A stretch of 64,000 nt of DNA from NCBI GenBank assembly GCA_035452965.1, contig DAOTCE010000004.1:186001-250000 (forward strand), read 5' to 3'. This stretch comes from Candidatus Paceibacterota bacterium (lineage in GTDB: Bacteria; Verrucomicrobiota; Verrucomicrobiia; Limisphaerales; UBA8199). Below the pieces are notes generated by a model. It saw only the letters and a program-made list of their open reading frames with translations. It was not told where the DNA came from and did no database searches. Shown here one piece after another: positions 43,901-55,000 of this stretch; position 1 is the stretch's first letter, and every line of letters begins with the position of its first letter. A program made the position numbers and the translations under genes.

Positions 43901-46900
43901 TCGCCCTCAGTCTGAGTGGCAGCCCGATGGCGGAAGCGGCCGGCGTGGCGACCGTGACTGCGACGCTGTCAGAGATCAGCACGGATATGGTGACCGTGAA
44001 CCTGGAGTTCTCGGGAACCGCAACCCTGACGGACGACTATACGCGCTCCGGCGCCAGCATCTCGATACCCGCGGGGAGCCTAACCGGCTCCATCACGCTC
44101 ACCGCGGTGCAGGACAGCATTTATGAGAACCCGGACGAGACCATTGTGGTGGACATCAGCACGGTGGTGAACGCAAAGGAGAACGGCACCCAGCAGGTGA
44201 CGGCCACCATCGCCGGCGATGATCCGGTCCCGCCAGTAATCACCCTGTTGGACCAGAATTTCGACTCCCTGGGTTCTGCCGGCACAACCATGCCGACCGG
44301 CTGGACCGCGGGCTATCTGGGCACCGCGAGCAGCCAGAACCGCTTGACCATGTCGCCCTACGCCGGAAACGGCCTGAACATAACCGCCTTGCCCCTGGTG
44401 GTGAGCGACGGCAGCGCCCTGCCCAGTCCCAACGTAGGGACGATCTTCAACATCGGCTCGGCGGGCAGTTCCGAGCGCGCCCTGGGCAGCTACCCCAGAA
44501 CGACCCCCTCTGGCGACCATGTCCTGCAGGTTGCCATTGTGAACACCACGGGCGGTTCCCTGACCGCGATCAACGTGAGCTACGTGGGCGAGCAATGGCG
44601 CCAGTCCGAGGGCGCCTCAGAAAGCGGCCTCGAAATGCTGAGGTTCCTGGCCAGCACAACCTCTCCCACTGCCGGGTTTAGCTATTTCCCCGATCTCGAT
44701 TTCACGGCCCCGAAGCAACTGGTGGCGGATTGGCCGGTTGGCGTTTTGGACGGCAATCTTGCGGCCAATCGCGCCGTCATCACCGGCACCATTACATTTG
44801 CGAGCCCGGTTCCGGCCGGTGGCACGTTCTATCTGCGCTGGCACGATTGGAATGACGACAGCACCTCCGACCACTTCCTGGCCATTGACGACCTCGTCGT
44901 CACCAGCATCTACATGGTGGGGCCCGCGGTGACGCTCAGTCTGTCGGGCAGCCCGATGGCGGAAGCCGGCGGCGTGGCGACAGTGACCGCGACGCTGTCG
45001 CAGGCGAGCACAAATGTTGTGAAGGTGAACCTGGCCTTTGCGGGGACCGCGACGCTGACGGATGACTACACGCGCTCCGGCACCAGCATTTCGATACCGG
45101 CGGGAAGCTTAACGGGCTCAATCACGCTCACCGCGGTGCAGGACGGCGTTCACGAGACCCCGGACGAGACCATTGTGGTGGACATCAGTTCGGTGGACAA
45201 CGGAACGGAGATCGGCACCCAGCAGGTGACCGCCACTATCGCGGACGATGATGCGGCAGCGGCCGGTTTCACGGCCTACAACGATTGCTCGAAGGGGGAC
45301 GGCACCAATCCCGCCAACACCACCGAGTACCCGGGCAACGGATCCTACTCGGGCCTGCTCAAGGACTTCGACACGGGCGCGACGCTGCCGGTCACCCTCA
45401 CCCTCGTCACCAACCGGATCACCTACGATGGCACCGGCGGTCCGATGCCCAACGCGGGCACCGACGCCCACACCACGTTCAATGGCAAAGTCGTCTTCGA
45501 CAATGTCATCTGGTACACCGCCACCAGCAACGGCTTCTGGATGGATGCGGTCTTTACCGGCCTGGACCCGGCCAAGGAATACGAGTTCGCCACCTCGGCC
45601 AACCGGGGTGGATCCGGCTCGGACTACGCCAGCCGATACAGCAAGTTCACGATTACCGACATGGACTCGGCCGAGAACGGCAGCACGCCGGGCGTCACGG
45701 TCAACTCGGACACGTCGGTGACCTTCTGCACCGGGATGAACACGGTCAACGGGTATGTGGCGCGCTGGACCAAGATCAAGTGCGGCAGCGACGGCGACTT
45801 CACCGTGCGGGTGGAAGACGGCGGGGGCGTGGGCAAGGGCTACGCGTTTGACGGCATCATGCTGCGGGAGACCGGCACAGCGGGTCCCCAGCAGCCGACG
45901 GTCGCCATCACGAGTCCCGTGAACAACGCAACCCTGAGCACCAACTTCACGATCACCGCCAGCGCCGCCGACAGCGACGGCACGGTCACCAATGTATACT
46001 TCTACAATGGCAGCACCTTGCTGGGCAGCGACAGCAGCAGTCCCTACACCTTCACCTGGAGCGCCGCGCCGCTGGGCGCCCATGCGCTGAAGGCCGTGGC
46101 TTGGGATAACACCGGCCTGGCGGGCACGTCCGCCGTGGTGAACATCACCGTCACGGCGCCCGGCACGGTGGCCGCCGTGGAGACCTTCGACAGTTACGCC
46201 AACGGGTTAATCATCACCAATATCGGCGGGGGCGGCGTCTGGACCAGCGGCACGAACATCATCCTCAGCACTGGCGGCGTGAATGGGTCGGCCGGTATCA
46301 GCTTCGGCACCCGGGTGTTCAACTGGAAGGCGCAAACCTTCCAGTGGAGCGCGCTGCCGGATGGCACCAAGGTGGCGGTCTCCCTGGACTTGCAGACCAG
46401 CGCCACCGGCAAGTTTGACGATGATCGCGCCGGGTGGACCATCACCCCGGACACCACCGGCAGCACCGGCAGCCAGTTGGCGCTCCAACTGGATAACACC
46501 ACCGAAGGGGGCATGGTGTTCTATCATAACAGCACCAGAACCCCCGTGCTCAATGCCCTGAGCGGCATCAAGAACAGCACCTGGTATCGCTTCAACGTCG
46601 AGTTCACCAAGCTGGGCCTTACCAATGCGAGCATCGTGGGCACGCTCACCGAACTCGACAGTTCAGGCAACCCGACCGGCACGCCGTACGTCGGCACGAT
46701 TACCAACACCGGGACGTTTGCCAATCGTCCCAGCAGCGCGCTTTTCACGGCCACCCAGCAATGTCCGTCCTTCAAAAACCACAGCCCCGCCGCCGGCAAT
46801 GCGGACAATGCTACCTTTACTATCACCCCGCCGGAGCCCGAGCCGCCGGCAACGCCGGAGTATGTCATCGTGATCAGCGTGGATGGCATGGGCTCGGCCT

Positions 46901-48801
46901 ACGTCACGCCGCTCCTGACGCCGGGCCTGGCCAATGAATTGACGACCTTCAAGCGGTTCCAGACCGAAGGGTCCGGCACGCTTAATGCCCGGACGGATTA
47001 CAACTACGCCATCACGCTTCCGAATCATGTGTGCATGATGACGTGCCGCGGCGTCAGCGGCGCTTCCGGGCATAACTGGACCGGCAACAGCGATCCGGCG
47101 CCCACCGCCACGCTGGCGAACAACAAGGGATCCTACGTTGCCAGCGGCTGGGACGTCGCCCACGACAATGCACTGCGCACGGGCATTTGGTCAGGCAAAT
47201 CGAAGTTCAGCCTGTTCCAGCAGTCGTACAGCGCCACCAGCGGCGCTCCGGACATCACGGGAGATGACAACGGCCGGGACAAGATTGATTACGACAAGGT
47301 CGGCAACCTTTCGGCCGCGGCTTTGACGGACGATCTGATCAGCCAAATGACTGCCAACCCGTTCCATTTCCTGTTGCTCCATTTCCACGAGCCGGATACG
47401 GCCGGCCACAGTTCGGGCTGGTCAACCAACCCCACGAGCGCCTACGCCGCGTCGTTGAAGGCTGTGGACACGCAAATCGCCAGGGTCATCGAAATGGTGG
47501 AAAACAGCCCCACGCTGCAAGGCAAGACCGCGATCATCGTGACCGCCGACCACGGTGGCCATGGCACGACCCACGGCGATATGTCGAATCCTCTGGATTA
47601 CACCATTCCGTTCTACGTCTGGGGCCCGGGCGTAACTGCGGGAGGCGACCTGTATGCCATGAATCCGGCCAGCCGCACTTCTCCGGGAACGTCCAATCCT
47701 CCCTACACGGGCGGCCAGCCAATTCGTAACGGCGATGCGGCCAATCTTGCGCTGAGCCTGCTGGGCTTGGAAGCGATTCCGGGGTCAACGATCAACAGCT
47801 CCCAGGACCTACTGGTCAACAGCACGCCGGTCATTATCACTGTCACTGCCAACAGTGGCCAGTCCAAGGTCTTCGGCGCGGCGGACCCGACGCTCACTTA
47901 TATCTGCTCCGATCCGGAAGTCAGCTTCACCGGCGCCTTGGGCCGGGCGGCAGGCGAGAACGTCGGGAGCTATGCCATCAACCAGGGCAACCTGTCCCCC
48001 GTGGGTGGCTATGTGGTCAATTTTGTCTCCGCCGACTTCGCCATCACGGCCAAGCCGGTCACCGTCACCGCCAACAGCGGGCAGAGCAAAGTATTCGGGG
48101 CGCCTGACCCGGTGTTGACCTACACTTCCTCGGAACTTGGGGTCAGCTTTGCCGGCGCCCTGGGCCGTGCGGCGGGTGAGAACGCCGGCAGCTATGCCAT
48201 CAATCAGGGCAGCCTGTCCGCTGGGGCCAACTATGCGATCACCTTTGTCCCCGCCAACTTCGCCATCACGACCGCCTACTCGACCACGGCGATCAGTTCG
48301 TCGCTCAATCCGTCCCGCGTCGGATCGAACGTGACCTTCACCGTCACCGTCGGCCCGGTGGCCCCGGCCACCTCGACTCCCACTGGCACCGTGCAGTTCT
48401 TTGCCAACTCCGTCGCCTTGGGCAGCCCAGTCGCTCTCACGGGTGGCACGGCCACTCTTGACACGGCGCTGTTGCCGACGGGTGACAACGACATCATCGC
48501 CTTCTATCTGGGCGACGGGAACTACCTGGGCAGCACCGACGGCCTGGTGCAGGTGGTCACCGCCGCGGTGGAAACGCCAGTAGTGGTGAGCATCGTGCCC
48601 AACAGCGATGGCTCGGTAACCGTGACGTGTGCCGGCACGCCCGGGGCGGAATATCTCGTCCTGAGCTCGACCAACATCACCTCGCCCGCTTCGTGGGTGA
48701 ATGTCTCCACCAATACCGCCGGCGTAGACGGCCAGTGGACTTACACGGACAACACCAAGTTGAATTACACGCAGCGGTTCTTCCGAGCCGCCAAACCGTA
48801 A
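40963..48801 (+). CDS. giant secreted protein with metallophosphoesterase and alkaline-phosphatase-superfamily domains
   Basis: The protein is 2612 aa with a signal peptide (1-26). Approximate order: choice-of-anchor-like domain (30-174), Ig-like (180-267), DSYANG beta module (274-496), Ig-like pair (497-628), metallophosphoesterase (636-912), Fn3-like (913-975), Calx-beta (976-1091), beta module (1092-1316), Calx-beta (1320-1430), FTAYNDCSK module (1435-1636), Ig-like, a second DSYANG module (1740-1963), alkaline-phosphatase/phosphodiesterase domain (1966-2277), two MBG domains (2290-2436), Ig-like (2440-2535) and a terminal FFRAAKP module. The metallophosphoesterase shows ALPDTQ, GLGDVV, GNHD, THS and CGHNHG. 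The second domain shows ISVDGMG, a TLPNH nucleophile loop and TADHGGHGTTHGD. Both sites look complete. Secreted phosphate scavenging is inferred. Confidence 0.85.
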   Translation: MKRTFCSIGLTIAFVVASVATGLAAATIGNTTDGTSTDTLWYEGAYINACRFRAASNMTVVTMHAKVSAITGRYKCAIYSDSSSQPNRLLRATSEVTNPTTDGWKTFTLTAPQALTNGSYYWLAIWSDSSSAKAYYSSSTSGTLRWAQRNYGTWPDPIVTTGGSTSSYCIYAMGSVAPVAPTVAILSPANNGTVGTNFTITATATDSDGTVTNVSFYDGVTLLGSDTSSPYSYVWNNAPLGAHALRAVARDNSGLATTSAVVNVTITALNVVSFAETFDSYANGTVITNIGGGGFWTSGANTVVSGGGVNGSGGLGTSSLIFNWKAQTFQWSALDIGTRVAISLDLQTSGTGKFDDDRVGWTITPDASTSTGSQLALQLDNTTEGGMVLYHNLTRTPVLNALSGIKNSTWYRFKVEFTKLSATSAKIVGTLTELDASGNPDGTPYVGTVADTSMFANPPSTALFTSAQQCPTFKNHNPATGNADNATFTITQPGPQPPIVTITSPTANETVFTSFTINATATDDGSVTNVGFYADGILLGNDTTSSYSWTWNGAPVGNHTLTAVAVDDTGLSATSAVVNVIVSTNLAPNAPVVVTPADGAMGVATNATLTVSVSDPNGDPMSVLFYARSLNGTAPAPDFTIVALPDTQFYSESYPAIFQSEIDWIVNNHQERNIVYVTGLGDVVNVGTSDTQFRNATNALYRLENPVTTGLPEGIPYGVPVGNHDSPYTLFNNYFGVSHFSGRSYYGGSYTTGYQNHYDLFSAGGMDFIVLSLEYNAGANSAIMSWANGVLQANADRRAIVVTHSLLQAGYNWPTPAAWSTDGGTTIFPALANNPNVFLMLCGHNHGQGRRHEAVGDRFIDVLLSDYQSDVNGGNGFVRLMEFSPSNNVIRVTTYSPYTLGSKTDGDNQFTLEYAMASAPAPFVCIGTNMAVASGTQTSLAWPNLAPGTIYEWYAVASDATTSATSATSQFLTAGGPPAVALSLSGSPMAEAAGVATVTATLSEISTDMVTVNLEFSGTATLTDDYTRSGASISIPAGSLTGSITLTAVQDSIYENPDETIVVDISTVVNAKENGTQQVTATIAGDDPVPPVITLLDQNFDSLGSAGTTMPTGWTAGYLGTASSQNRLTMSPYAGNGLNITALPLVVSDGSALPSPNVGTIFNIGSAGSSERALGSYPRTTPSGDHVLQVAIVNTTGGSLTAINVSYVGEQWRQSEGASESGLEMLRFLASTTSPTAGFSYFPDLDFTAPKQLVADWPVGVLDGNLAANRAVITGTITFASPVPAGGTFYLRWHDWNDDSTSDHFLAIDDLVVTSIYMVGPAVTLSLSGSPMAEAGGVATVTATLSQASTNVVKVNLAFAGTATLTDDYTRSGTSISIPAGSLTGSITLTAVQDGVHETPDETIVVDISSVDNGTEIGTQQVTATIADDDAAAAGFTAYNDCSKGDGTNPANTTEYPGNGSYSGLLKDFDTGATLPVTLTLVTNRITYDGTGGPMPNAGTDAHTTFNGKVVFDNVIWYTATSNGFWMDAVFTGLDPAKEYEFATSANRGGSGSDYASRYSKFTITDMDSAENGSTPGVTVNSDTSVTFCTGMNTVNGYVARWTKIKCGSDGDFTVRVEDGGGVGKGYAFDGIMLRETGTAGPQQPTVAITSPVNNATLSTNFTITASAADSDGTVTNVYFYNGSTLLGSDSSSPYTFTWSAAPLGAHALKAVAWDNTGLAGTSAVVNITVTAPGTVAAVETFDSYANGLIITNIGGGGVWTSGTNIILSTGGVNGSAGISFGTRVFNWKAQTFQWSALPDGTKVAVSLDLQTSATGKFDDDRAGWTITPDTTGSTGSQLALQLDNTTEGGMVFYHNSTRTPVLNALSGIKNSTWYRFNVEFTKLGLTNASIVGTLTELDSSGNPTGTPYVGTITNTGTFANRPSSALFTATQQCPSFKNHSPAAGNADNATFTITPPEPEPPATPEYVIVISVDGMGSAYVTPLLTPGLANELTTFKRFQTEGSGTLNARTDYNYAITLPNHVCMMTCRGVSGASGHNWTGNSDPAPTATLANNKGSYVASGWDVAHDNALRTGIWSGKSKFSLFQQSYSATSGAPDITGDDNGRDKIDYDKVGNLSAAALTDDLISQMTANPFHFLLLHFHEPDTAGHSSGWSTNPTSAYAASLKAVDTQIARVIEMVENSPTLQGKTAIIVTADHGGHGTTHGDMSNPLDYTIPFYVWGPGVTAGGDLYAMNPASRTSPGTSNPPYTGGQPIRNGDAANLALSLLGLEAIPGSTINSSQDLLVNSTPVIITVTANSGQSKVFGAADPTLTYICSDPEVSFTGALGRAAGENVGSYAINQGNLSPVGGYVVNFVSADFAITAKPVTVTANSGQSKVFGAPDPVLTYTSSELGVSFAGALGRAAGENAGSYAINQGSLSAGANYAITFVPANFAITTAYSTTAISSSLNPSRVGSNVTFTVTVGPVAPATSTPTGTVQFFANSVALGSPVALTGGTATLDTALLPTGDNDIIAFYLGDGNYLGSTDGLVQVVTAAVETPVVVSIVPNSDGSVTVTCAGTPGAEYLVLSSTNITSPASWVNVSTNTAGVDGQWTYTDNTKLNYTQRFFRAAKP
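43890..45875 (+). repeat. 2-kb homologous block, copy 1
   Basis: This block encodes Calx-beta, beta module, Calx-beta and FTAYNDCSK module, and is homologous to 53607-55580 in the next gene. Within it, 45262-45870 differs from 54969-55577 at only a handful of bases I could spot, and the encoded module is identical over about 200 residues. The flanking segments are more diverged. Confidence 0.8.
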
Positions 48802-48816
48802 ACCGTTTGCCAAGCA

Positions 48817-48846
48817 CAGGGCAGGCCGGCAACCCGGCCTGCCCTG
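48817..48846 (+). terminator. stem-loop after the first giant gene
   Basis: A perfect 13-bp GC-rich stem (48817-48829 and 48834-48846) with a 4-nt loop lies 16 bp after the stop. No T-run follows. The second giant gene has a similar hairpin after its stop, so this is probably a transcription end or mRNA-stabilising structure. Confidence 0.6.
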
Positions 48847-49025
48847 CTGCCGCAATACAGAATAGCAATAGGGAAGAGGCTAGTGAAGATACGCTCATCG
48901 AGCGATACAATGCCTTGTGGAACGCCGGACGCGTGTCCACGGCCTTATTGGCACGCCACCACACTTCCCCCCCCGGCTATGCCGGGCGCAGTCAAACGTC
49001 GGTAGAACTCCTGGAACATAAATCT

Positions 49026-52000
49026 ATGAAAAGAACAACTCCTCTGTGCCTGATCACATTACTCTTCGTGCTGAGTGGCGCGCCTGGCGGCCTGGCGGCG
49101 ACTGTCACGGAGACATTCGACAGCTACGCCAACGGGACGCTGATCACCGCGGTCGGCGGCAGCGGTGTCTGGACCATCGGCGCGAATACCGTGGTCAACC
49201 CTGGCGGCGTGAACGGAACGGCAGGTCTTGGCTATGGCAGTGCGATCTTCAATTGGAAAGGCCAGTCCTTCCAGTGGAGCGCGCTGGCGGTCGGCACCAA
49301 GGTGGCGATCTCCCTGGACTTCCAGTCGAGCACGACCGGCAAGTTTGACGACGATCGCGTCGGGTGGACCATCACCCCGGACGCCAGCACCAGCACGGGC
49401 AGCCAATTGGCCCTCCAACTGGACAACACGTCGGAGGGAGGCATGGTGTTTTATCACAACTCCACGCGAACCCCTGTGCTCAACGCCCTGAGCGGCATCA
49501 AGAACAGCACCTGGTATCGCTTCAGCGTCGAATACACCAAACTCACCGCCACCAGCGCGACCATCGTGGGAACGCTGACCGAGCTGGATGCCTCCGGGAA
49601 CCCGACCGGCACCCCGTATGTTGGCACCATTGCCGACACCAGCACCTTTGCCAATCCCCCCAGCACGTCGCTCTTCACCTCCGCGCAGCAGTGCCCGTCC
49701 TACAAGAACCACAATGTCACGGCCGGCCGCGGCAATGTTGACAATGCCTCGATCACGATCACACCCCCTGGTCCGCAACCGGCAACAATCAGCATCACCA
49801 GCCCCGCCAATGACAGCACGATGACGGGTGAATGGCTGGCCATTGCGGCGACGGCCACGCCCTCCACCGGCGCCTCCATCACAAACGTGGAATTCTATTC
49901 GGGCACCACCAAGATCGGCGAGGATGCCACAGAACCGTTCACGATGAACTGGTGCGGGGTTGCCCCGGCCGCGTATTCGTTGACGGCGGTCGTGCTGGAC
50001 AACTCCGGCGCGAGCGTCACGTCCTCGGCGGTCAACGTAACGGTGAGCGCACCGGCCACCGCCGGGTCATTGCAGTTCGACGGAAGCAACGATTACGTCA
50101 CGTTCGGCACCGCACCGGAGCTGGGCCTCTCCACGTTCACGATTGAGTGCTGGTTTAAACGCCAGGGCACCGGCCAGATCACCACCACCGGATCGGGCGG
50201 CGTCACCAACGCCGTGCCGTTGGTCACCAAAGGCCGCGGTGAAGCCGAGAACAGTAATGCGGACATGAATTGGTTCCTCGGGATTTCGACCAGCGGCAAT
50301 GTGATCGCGGCCGACTTTGAAGAGGGCGTCGGCGGGACCACGCCGGGGCTGAACCATCCCGTTTGGGGAAACACCCCGGTCATAAACAATGTCTGGTACC
50401 ATGCCGCCGCCACCTACGACGGCGCAAGCTGGACGCTCTACCTGAACGGGAACGTGGAAACCAACGTTGCGGTCAACCAGCCGCCCCGCTCGGACAGCAT
50501 TCAGCATGCGGCGCTGGCCAGCGCCATGAACTCGACCGGAGCGGCGGCGGGCTACTTCCAAGGCCTGCTGGACGAGGTGCGCGTCTGGAACTATGCGCGC
50601 AGCGCCGCGGAGATTGGCGACAACTACCGCCTGCAAATCACCAATCAGAACGGGCTGGTCGCGCGCTGGGCGCTGAACGAGGCGGATGGCACCGTCGCCC
50701 GCGACGCAAATTGCGGCGGGCTCAACGGCGACCTCCGGAACGGCCCCGTGTGGTCCACCGACAGTTTCGACGCCAATAACCCGCCGATGGTCCTTCTCAC
50801 CACTCCCGCCGCCGGAAGCGTGTTTGCCGTCGGTTCGAGCGTGACGCTGGACGCCACGGCGATGGACGAAGGGTCGGTCGCCGAAGTGGCTTTCTACGTG
50901 GATGACGAGTTGGTCGGCAGCGACGACACCAGCCCTTATAGCGCGACCTGGCCCAGCGCGGAACTCGGGTTCCACGCCCTGACGGCGGTGGCACGGGATA
51001 ATACCGGGTTGTGGGCCACGTCGGCCGTGGTGAACGTGAGCGTGGTGGCCGAACCGGGGTTTGGCGCGGTGTCCTTCGACGGGGCAAATGACCACATCGC
51101 CATGGGTGCGGCACCGGAGCTGGGCGCGAGCACCTTCACGCTGGAATGCTGGATGCGGATTGACGGCACGGGCGTTACGGCCAGCAGCGGCAATGGCGGA
51201 GTGAACGTCGCCCCGCTGATTGCCAAGGGGCGCGGCGAGGGCGATGCCAGCAATCTTGACTGCAACTACATCTTCGGCGTGCAGTCGAACAACCGGCTGG
51301 CGGCGGACTTCGAGGACATGCAGAGCGGCCTCAACCACCCGATCGTTGGAACAGCGGCCCTGAGCGCCGGTGTCTGGCATCATTGTGCCGTCACCTATGA
51401 CGGCAGTTGGTGGCGCATCTATGTTGACGGCGCGGCCGATGCGAGTCTGCAGGTCACAGGCGGCGGGAACGTCCAGGTGCCCCGTTACGACAGCATCCAG
51501 CACTTTGCCCTGGGCACGGCCATGACCTCCACCGGCGCGGCGGCGGGGTACTTCAAGGGGGTCATGGACGAGGTGCGCGTCTGGAATTACGCGCGCACGC
51601 AGGCGGAGATCAGCAGCAGCATGTATAGTGAGATCGCGGAGGCAGCGGGGCTGATCGGACGTTGGAGCCTGAATGAGACGAACGGCACCACGGCCAGCAA
51701 TACAGGATCGAGCGGGGTGAACGGCACGCTGGTCAACGGGGCGGTCTGGGCGACGGGCTATCCGCTGCAGCCGGCGGCGAACACGCCGCCGACGGTCGCG
51801 ATCACCAGCCCGACCAACGGGGCGACGGTCTTCACCAGCTTCTCGATCAGCGCCACCGCCACGGATTTCGGCGCGGTTAGCCAGGTGGACTTTTATGCCG
51901 ACGACATCACCCTGCTGGGCAGTGATGCCAGCAGCCCTTACACCTTCGATTGGAGCGGCGCGCCGGAGGGCGCTCACACGCTGACGGCTGTTGCGTGGGA

Positions 52001-55000
52001 CGACGAAGGGCTGTCCGCCACCTCGGCCGTGGTGAACATCACGGTCAGCACCAACCTGCCGCCCAGCGCGCCGGTCGTGGTGGCGCCGATCAACGGCGCT
52101 GTGGGTGTGGCGGCCGACGCCACGCTGACCGTCGCGGTCTCGGATCCCAACAACGACCCGATGACGGTGGTGTTCTACGGCCGCCCGCTGGACGGCCCGG
52201 CTCCGGGCGCGGACTTCACGTTCGTGGCGCTGCCGGACACGCAGTTCTACATGTCGAGCCTGAATGGCGGTTCGCCCGCGATTGCCACCAACCAGGTGGC
52301 CTGGGTGATCGCCAACCGCGTCAGCCGCAACATTCAATACCTGGCGCAGTTGGGCGATTGTGTGCAGAACGGCGAAAACGGCGGGAACGATGCCGAATGG
52401 CGCAACGCGACCAACGCGTTTTACCGGCTGGAAGATCCGCTGACCACGTTCCTCCCGGAGGGAGTTCCCTACGGTGTGGCGGTGGGCAATCACGATCAGA
52501 CGCCCGCCTACGACCCCAACGGCACGACCACGTTCTATAACCAGTACTTCGGCATCAACCACTTCCAGGGGTACAGCTACTACGGCGGCCATTACGGCAC
52601 GAACAACGACAATCACTACGACCTGTTTAGCGCCAGCGGCATGGACTTCATCGTCATTTACCTGGAGTATGATGCGGCCATGACGACGGCCTCGCCCGTG
52701 CTCGCCTGGGCCAACGGCGTGTTGGAGACTCACAGCAACCGCCGCGCAATCGTGGTCAGTCACTATATCGTCAACCCCGGTTTCAACGCCACTTTCAGCG
52801 CGCAGGGGCAGGCGATATACAATGGGCTGAAAGGCAACACCAACTTGTTCCTTATGCTCTGCGGCCATGAAAGCCCCGAGGAAGGTCAACGCACGGACGT
52901 CTACCAGGGCCGCGCGGTGTGGTCCATCATGAGCGATTACCAAAGCCTCACTGCCGGCGGCAACGGCTGGATGCGGCTCTACGAGTTTTCGCCGTCCAAC
53001 AACGTGATCCACGCAAAGACCTATTCGCCGTGGCTGGACCAGTATAAGACCGCTTCGAGCAATCAGTTCGACATTCCTTATGTGATGTCGGCCACGAACC
53101 CGTTTGTGGTCATTGGCACCAGCACAGGCGTGCCTTCGGGTGGTAACGCTTCGATCGTCTGGACCAACCTCGACCTGGAAACGGTTTATGAGTGGTATGC
53201 CGTGGCCAGCGATGCCAGCCTGTCCGTGTCGGGCGCGACCAGCCAGTTTACCACGCGCCCGCCCTTAAGGGTCACGCTCAGTCTGGCGGGCAGCCCGATG
53301 GCGGAAGCCGCCGGCGAGGCGACGGTGACCGCGACGCTGTCAGAGATCAGCGCAAATGAAGTAACGGTGAACCTGGAGTTTTCGGGGACCGCGACGCTGA
53401 CGGATGACTATACGCGCTCCGGGGCCAGCATCTCGATACCCGCGGGGAACTTAACCGGCTCGATCACGCTCAAGGCGGTGCAGGACACTCTTTACGAGGT
53501 TCCGGCCGAGACCATAGTGGTGGATATCGGCACGGTGGACAACGCACTCGAGAACGGCACCCAGCAGGTGACGGCCACCATTACCGATGATGACCCGGTC
53601 CCACCGGACGTCACGCTCAGTCTGGCGGGCAGCCCGATGGCGGAAGCGGCCGGCGAGGCGACGGTGACCGCGACGCTGTCAGGGACCAGCCTGAATGCGG
53701 TGACGGTGAACCTGGAGTTTTCGGGGACCGCAACACTGACGGATGACTATACGCGCTCCGGCGCCAGCATCTCGATACCCGCGGGGAGCCTAACCGGCTC
53801 CATCACGCTCACCGCGGTGCAAGACGCCATTTACGAGAACCCGGACGAGACTATTGTGGTGGACATCAGCACGGTGTTGAACGCCACCGAGAGTGGCGCC
53901 CAGCAGGTGACGGCCACCATTTCCGATGACGATCCGATCCCGCCAGTCATGACCCTGTTGGACCAAAATTTTGATGTCCTGGGTTCTGCCGGCACCACTA
54001 TGCCGAACGATTGGACGGCCGGCTATCTGGGCGTCGTGAGCACCCAAAACCGTTTGACCATGTCACCCTACGCCGGAAACGGCCTGAACCTAACCGCCTT
54101 GCCCTTGGTGGTGAGCGACGGCAGCGCTTTTCCCAATCCCAACGTAGGAACGATCTTCAACATCGGCTCGGCGGGCAGTTCCGAACGCGCCCTGGGCAGC
54201 TACCCCAGAACGACCCCCTCCGGCGACCATGTCCTGCAGGTTGCCATTGTGAATACCACGGGCGGTTCCCTGAGCTCGATCAACGTGAGCTACGTGGGCG
54301 AGCAATGGCGCCAGTCCGAGGGCGCCTCAGATAGCGGCCCTGAAATGCTGAGGTTCCTGGTCAGCACAACCTCTCCCACGGACGGGTTTGCTTATTACTC
54401 CGATCTCAATTTCACGGCCCCGAAGCAACTGGTGGCGGATTGGCCGGTCGGCGGTTTGGACGGCAATTTGGCGGCCAATCGCGCGGCCGTCGCCGGCACC
54501 ATTACGTTTGCGAGCCCGGTTCCGCCGGGCGGCACCTTCTACCTGCGCTGGCACGATTGGAATGACGACAGCACCTCCGACCACTACCTGGCCATTGACG
54601 ACCTCATCGTGCGCAGCACTTACCTGTCGGGGCCCACGGTGACGCTTGATTTGGCGGGCAGCCCGATGGCGGAAGACGGCGGCGTGGCGACAGTGACCGC
54701 GACGCTGTCGAAGACCAGCGCCTATGAGGTAGTGGTAAACCTGGCCTTTGCGGGGACCGCAACGCTGACGGATGACTACACGCGCTCCGGCGCCAGCATC
54801 TCGATACCGGCGGGGAGCTTAACGGGCTCGATCACGCTCACGGCTGTGGCGGACGCCGTCTACGAGAGCACGGCCGAGACCATTGTGGTGGACATCACTA
54901 CGGTGGACAACGCAATCGAGAGCGGCACCCAGCAGGTGACGGCCACTATCACCGATGATCCGGCCGCCGCCGGTTTCACGGCCTACAACGATTGCTCGAA

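Noticed and set aside
50067..53012. 981-codon open frame on the minus strand, opposite the second giant gene
   Set aside because: It is the mirror of a GC-rich coding frame. Its product is rich in Arg, His, Val and Gly with no domain or signal, and the plus strand has clear domains.
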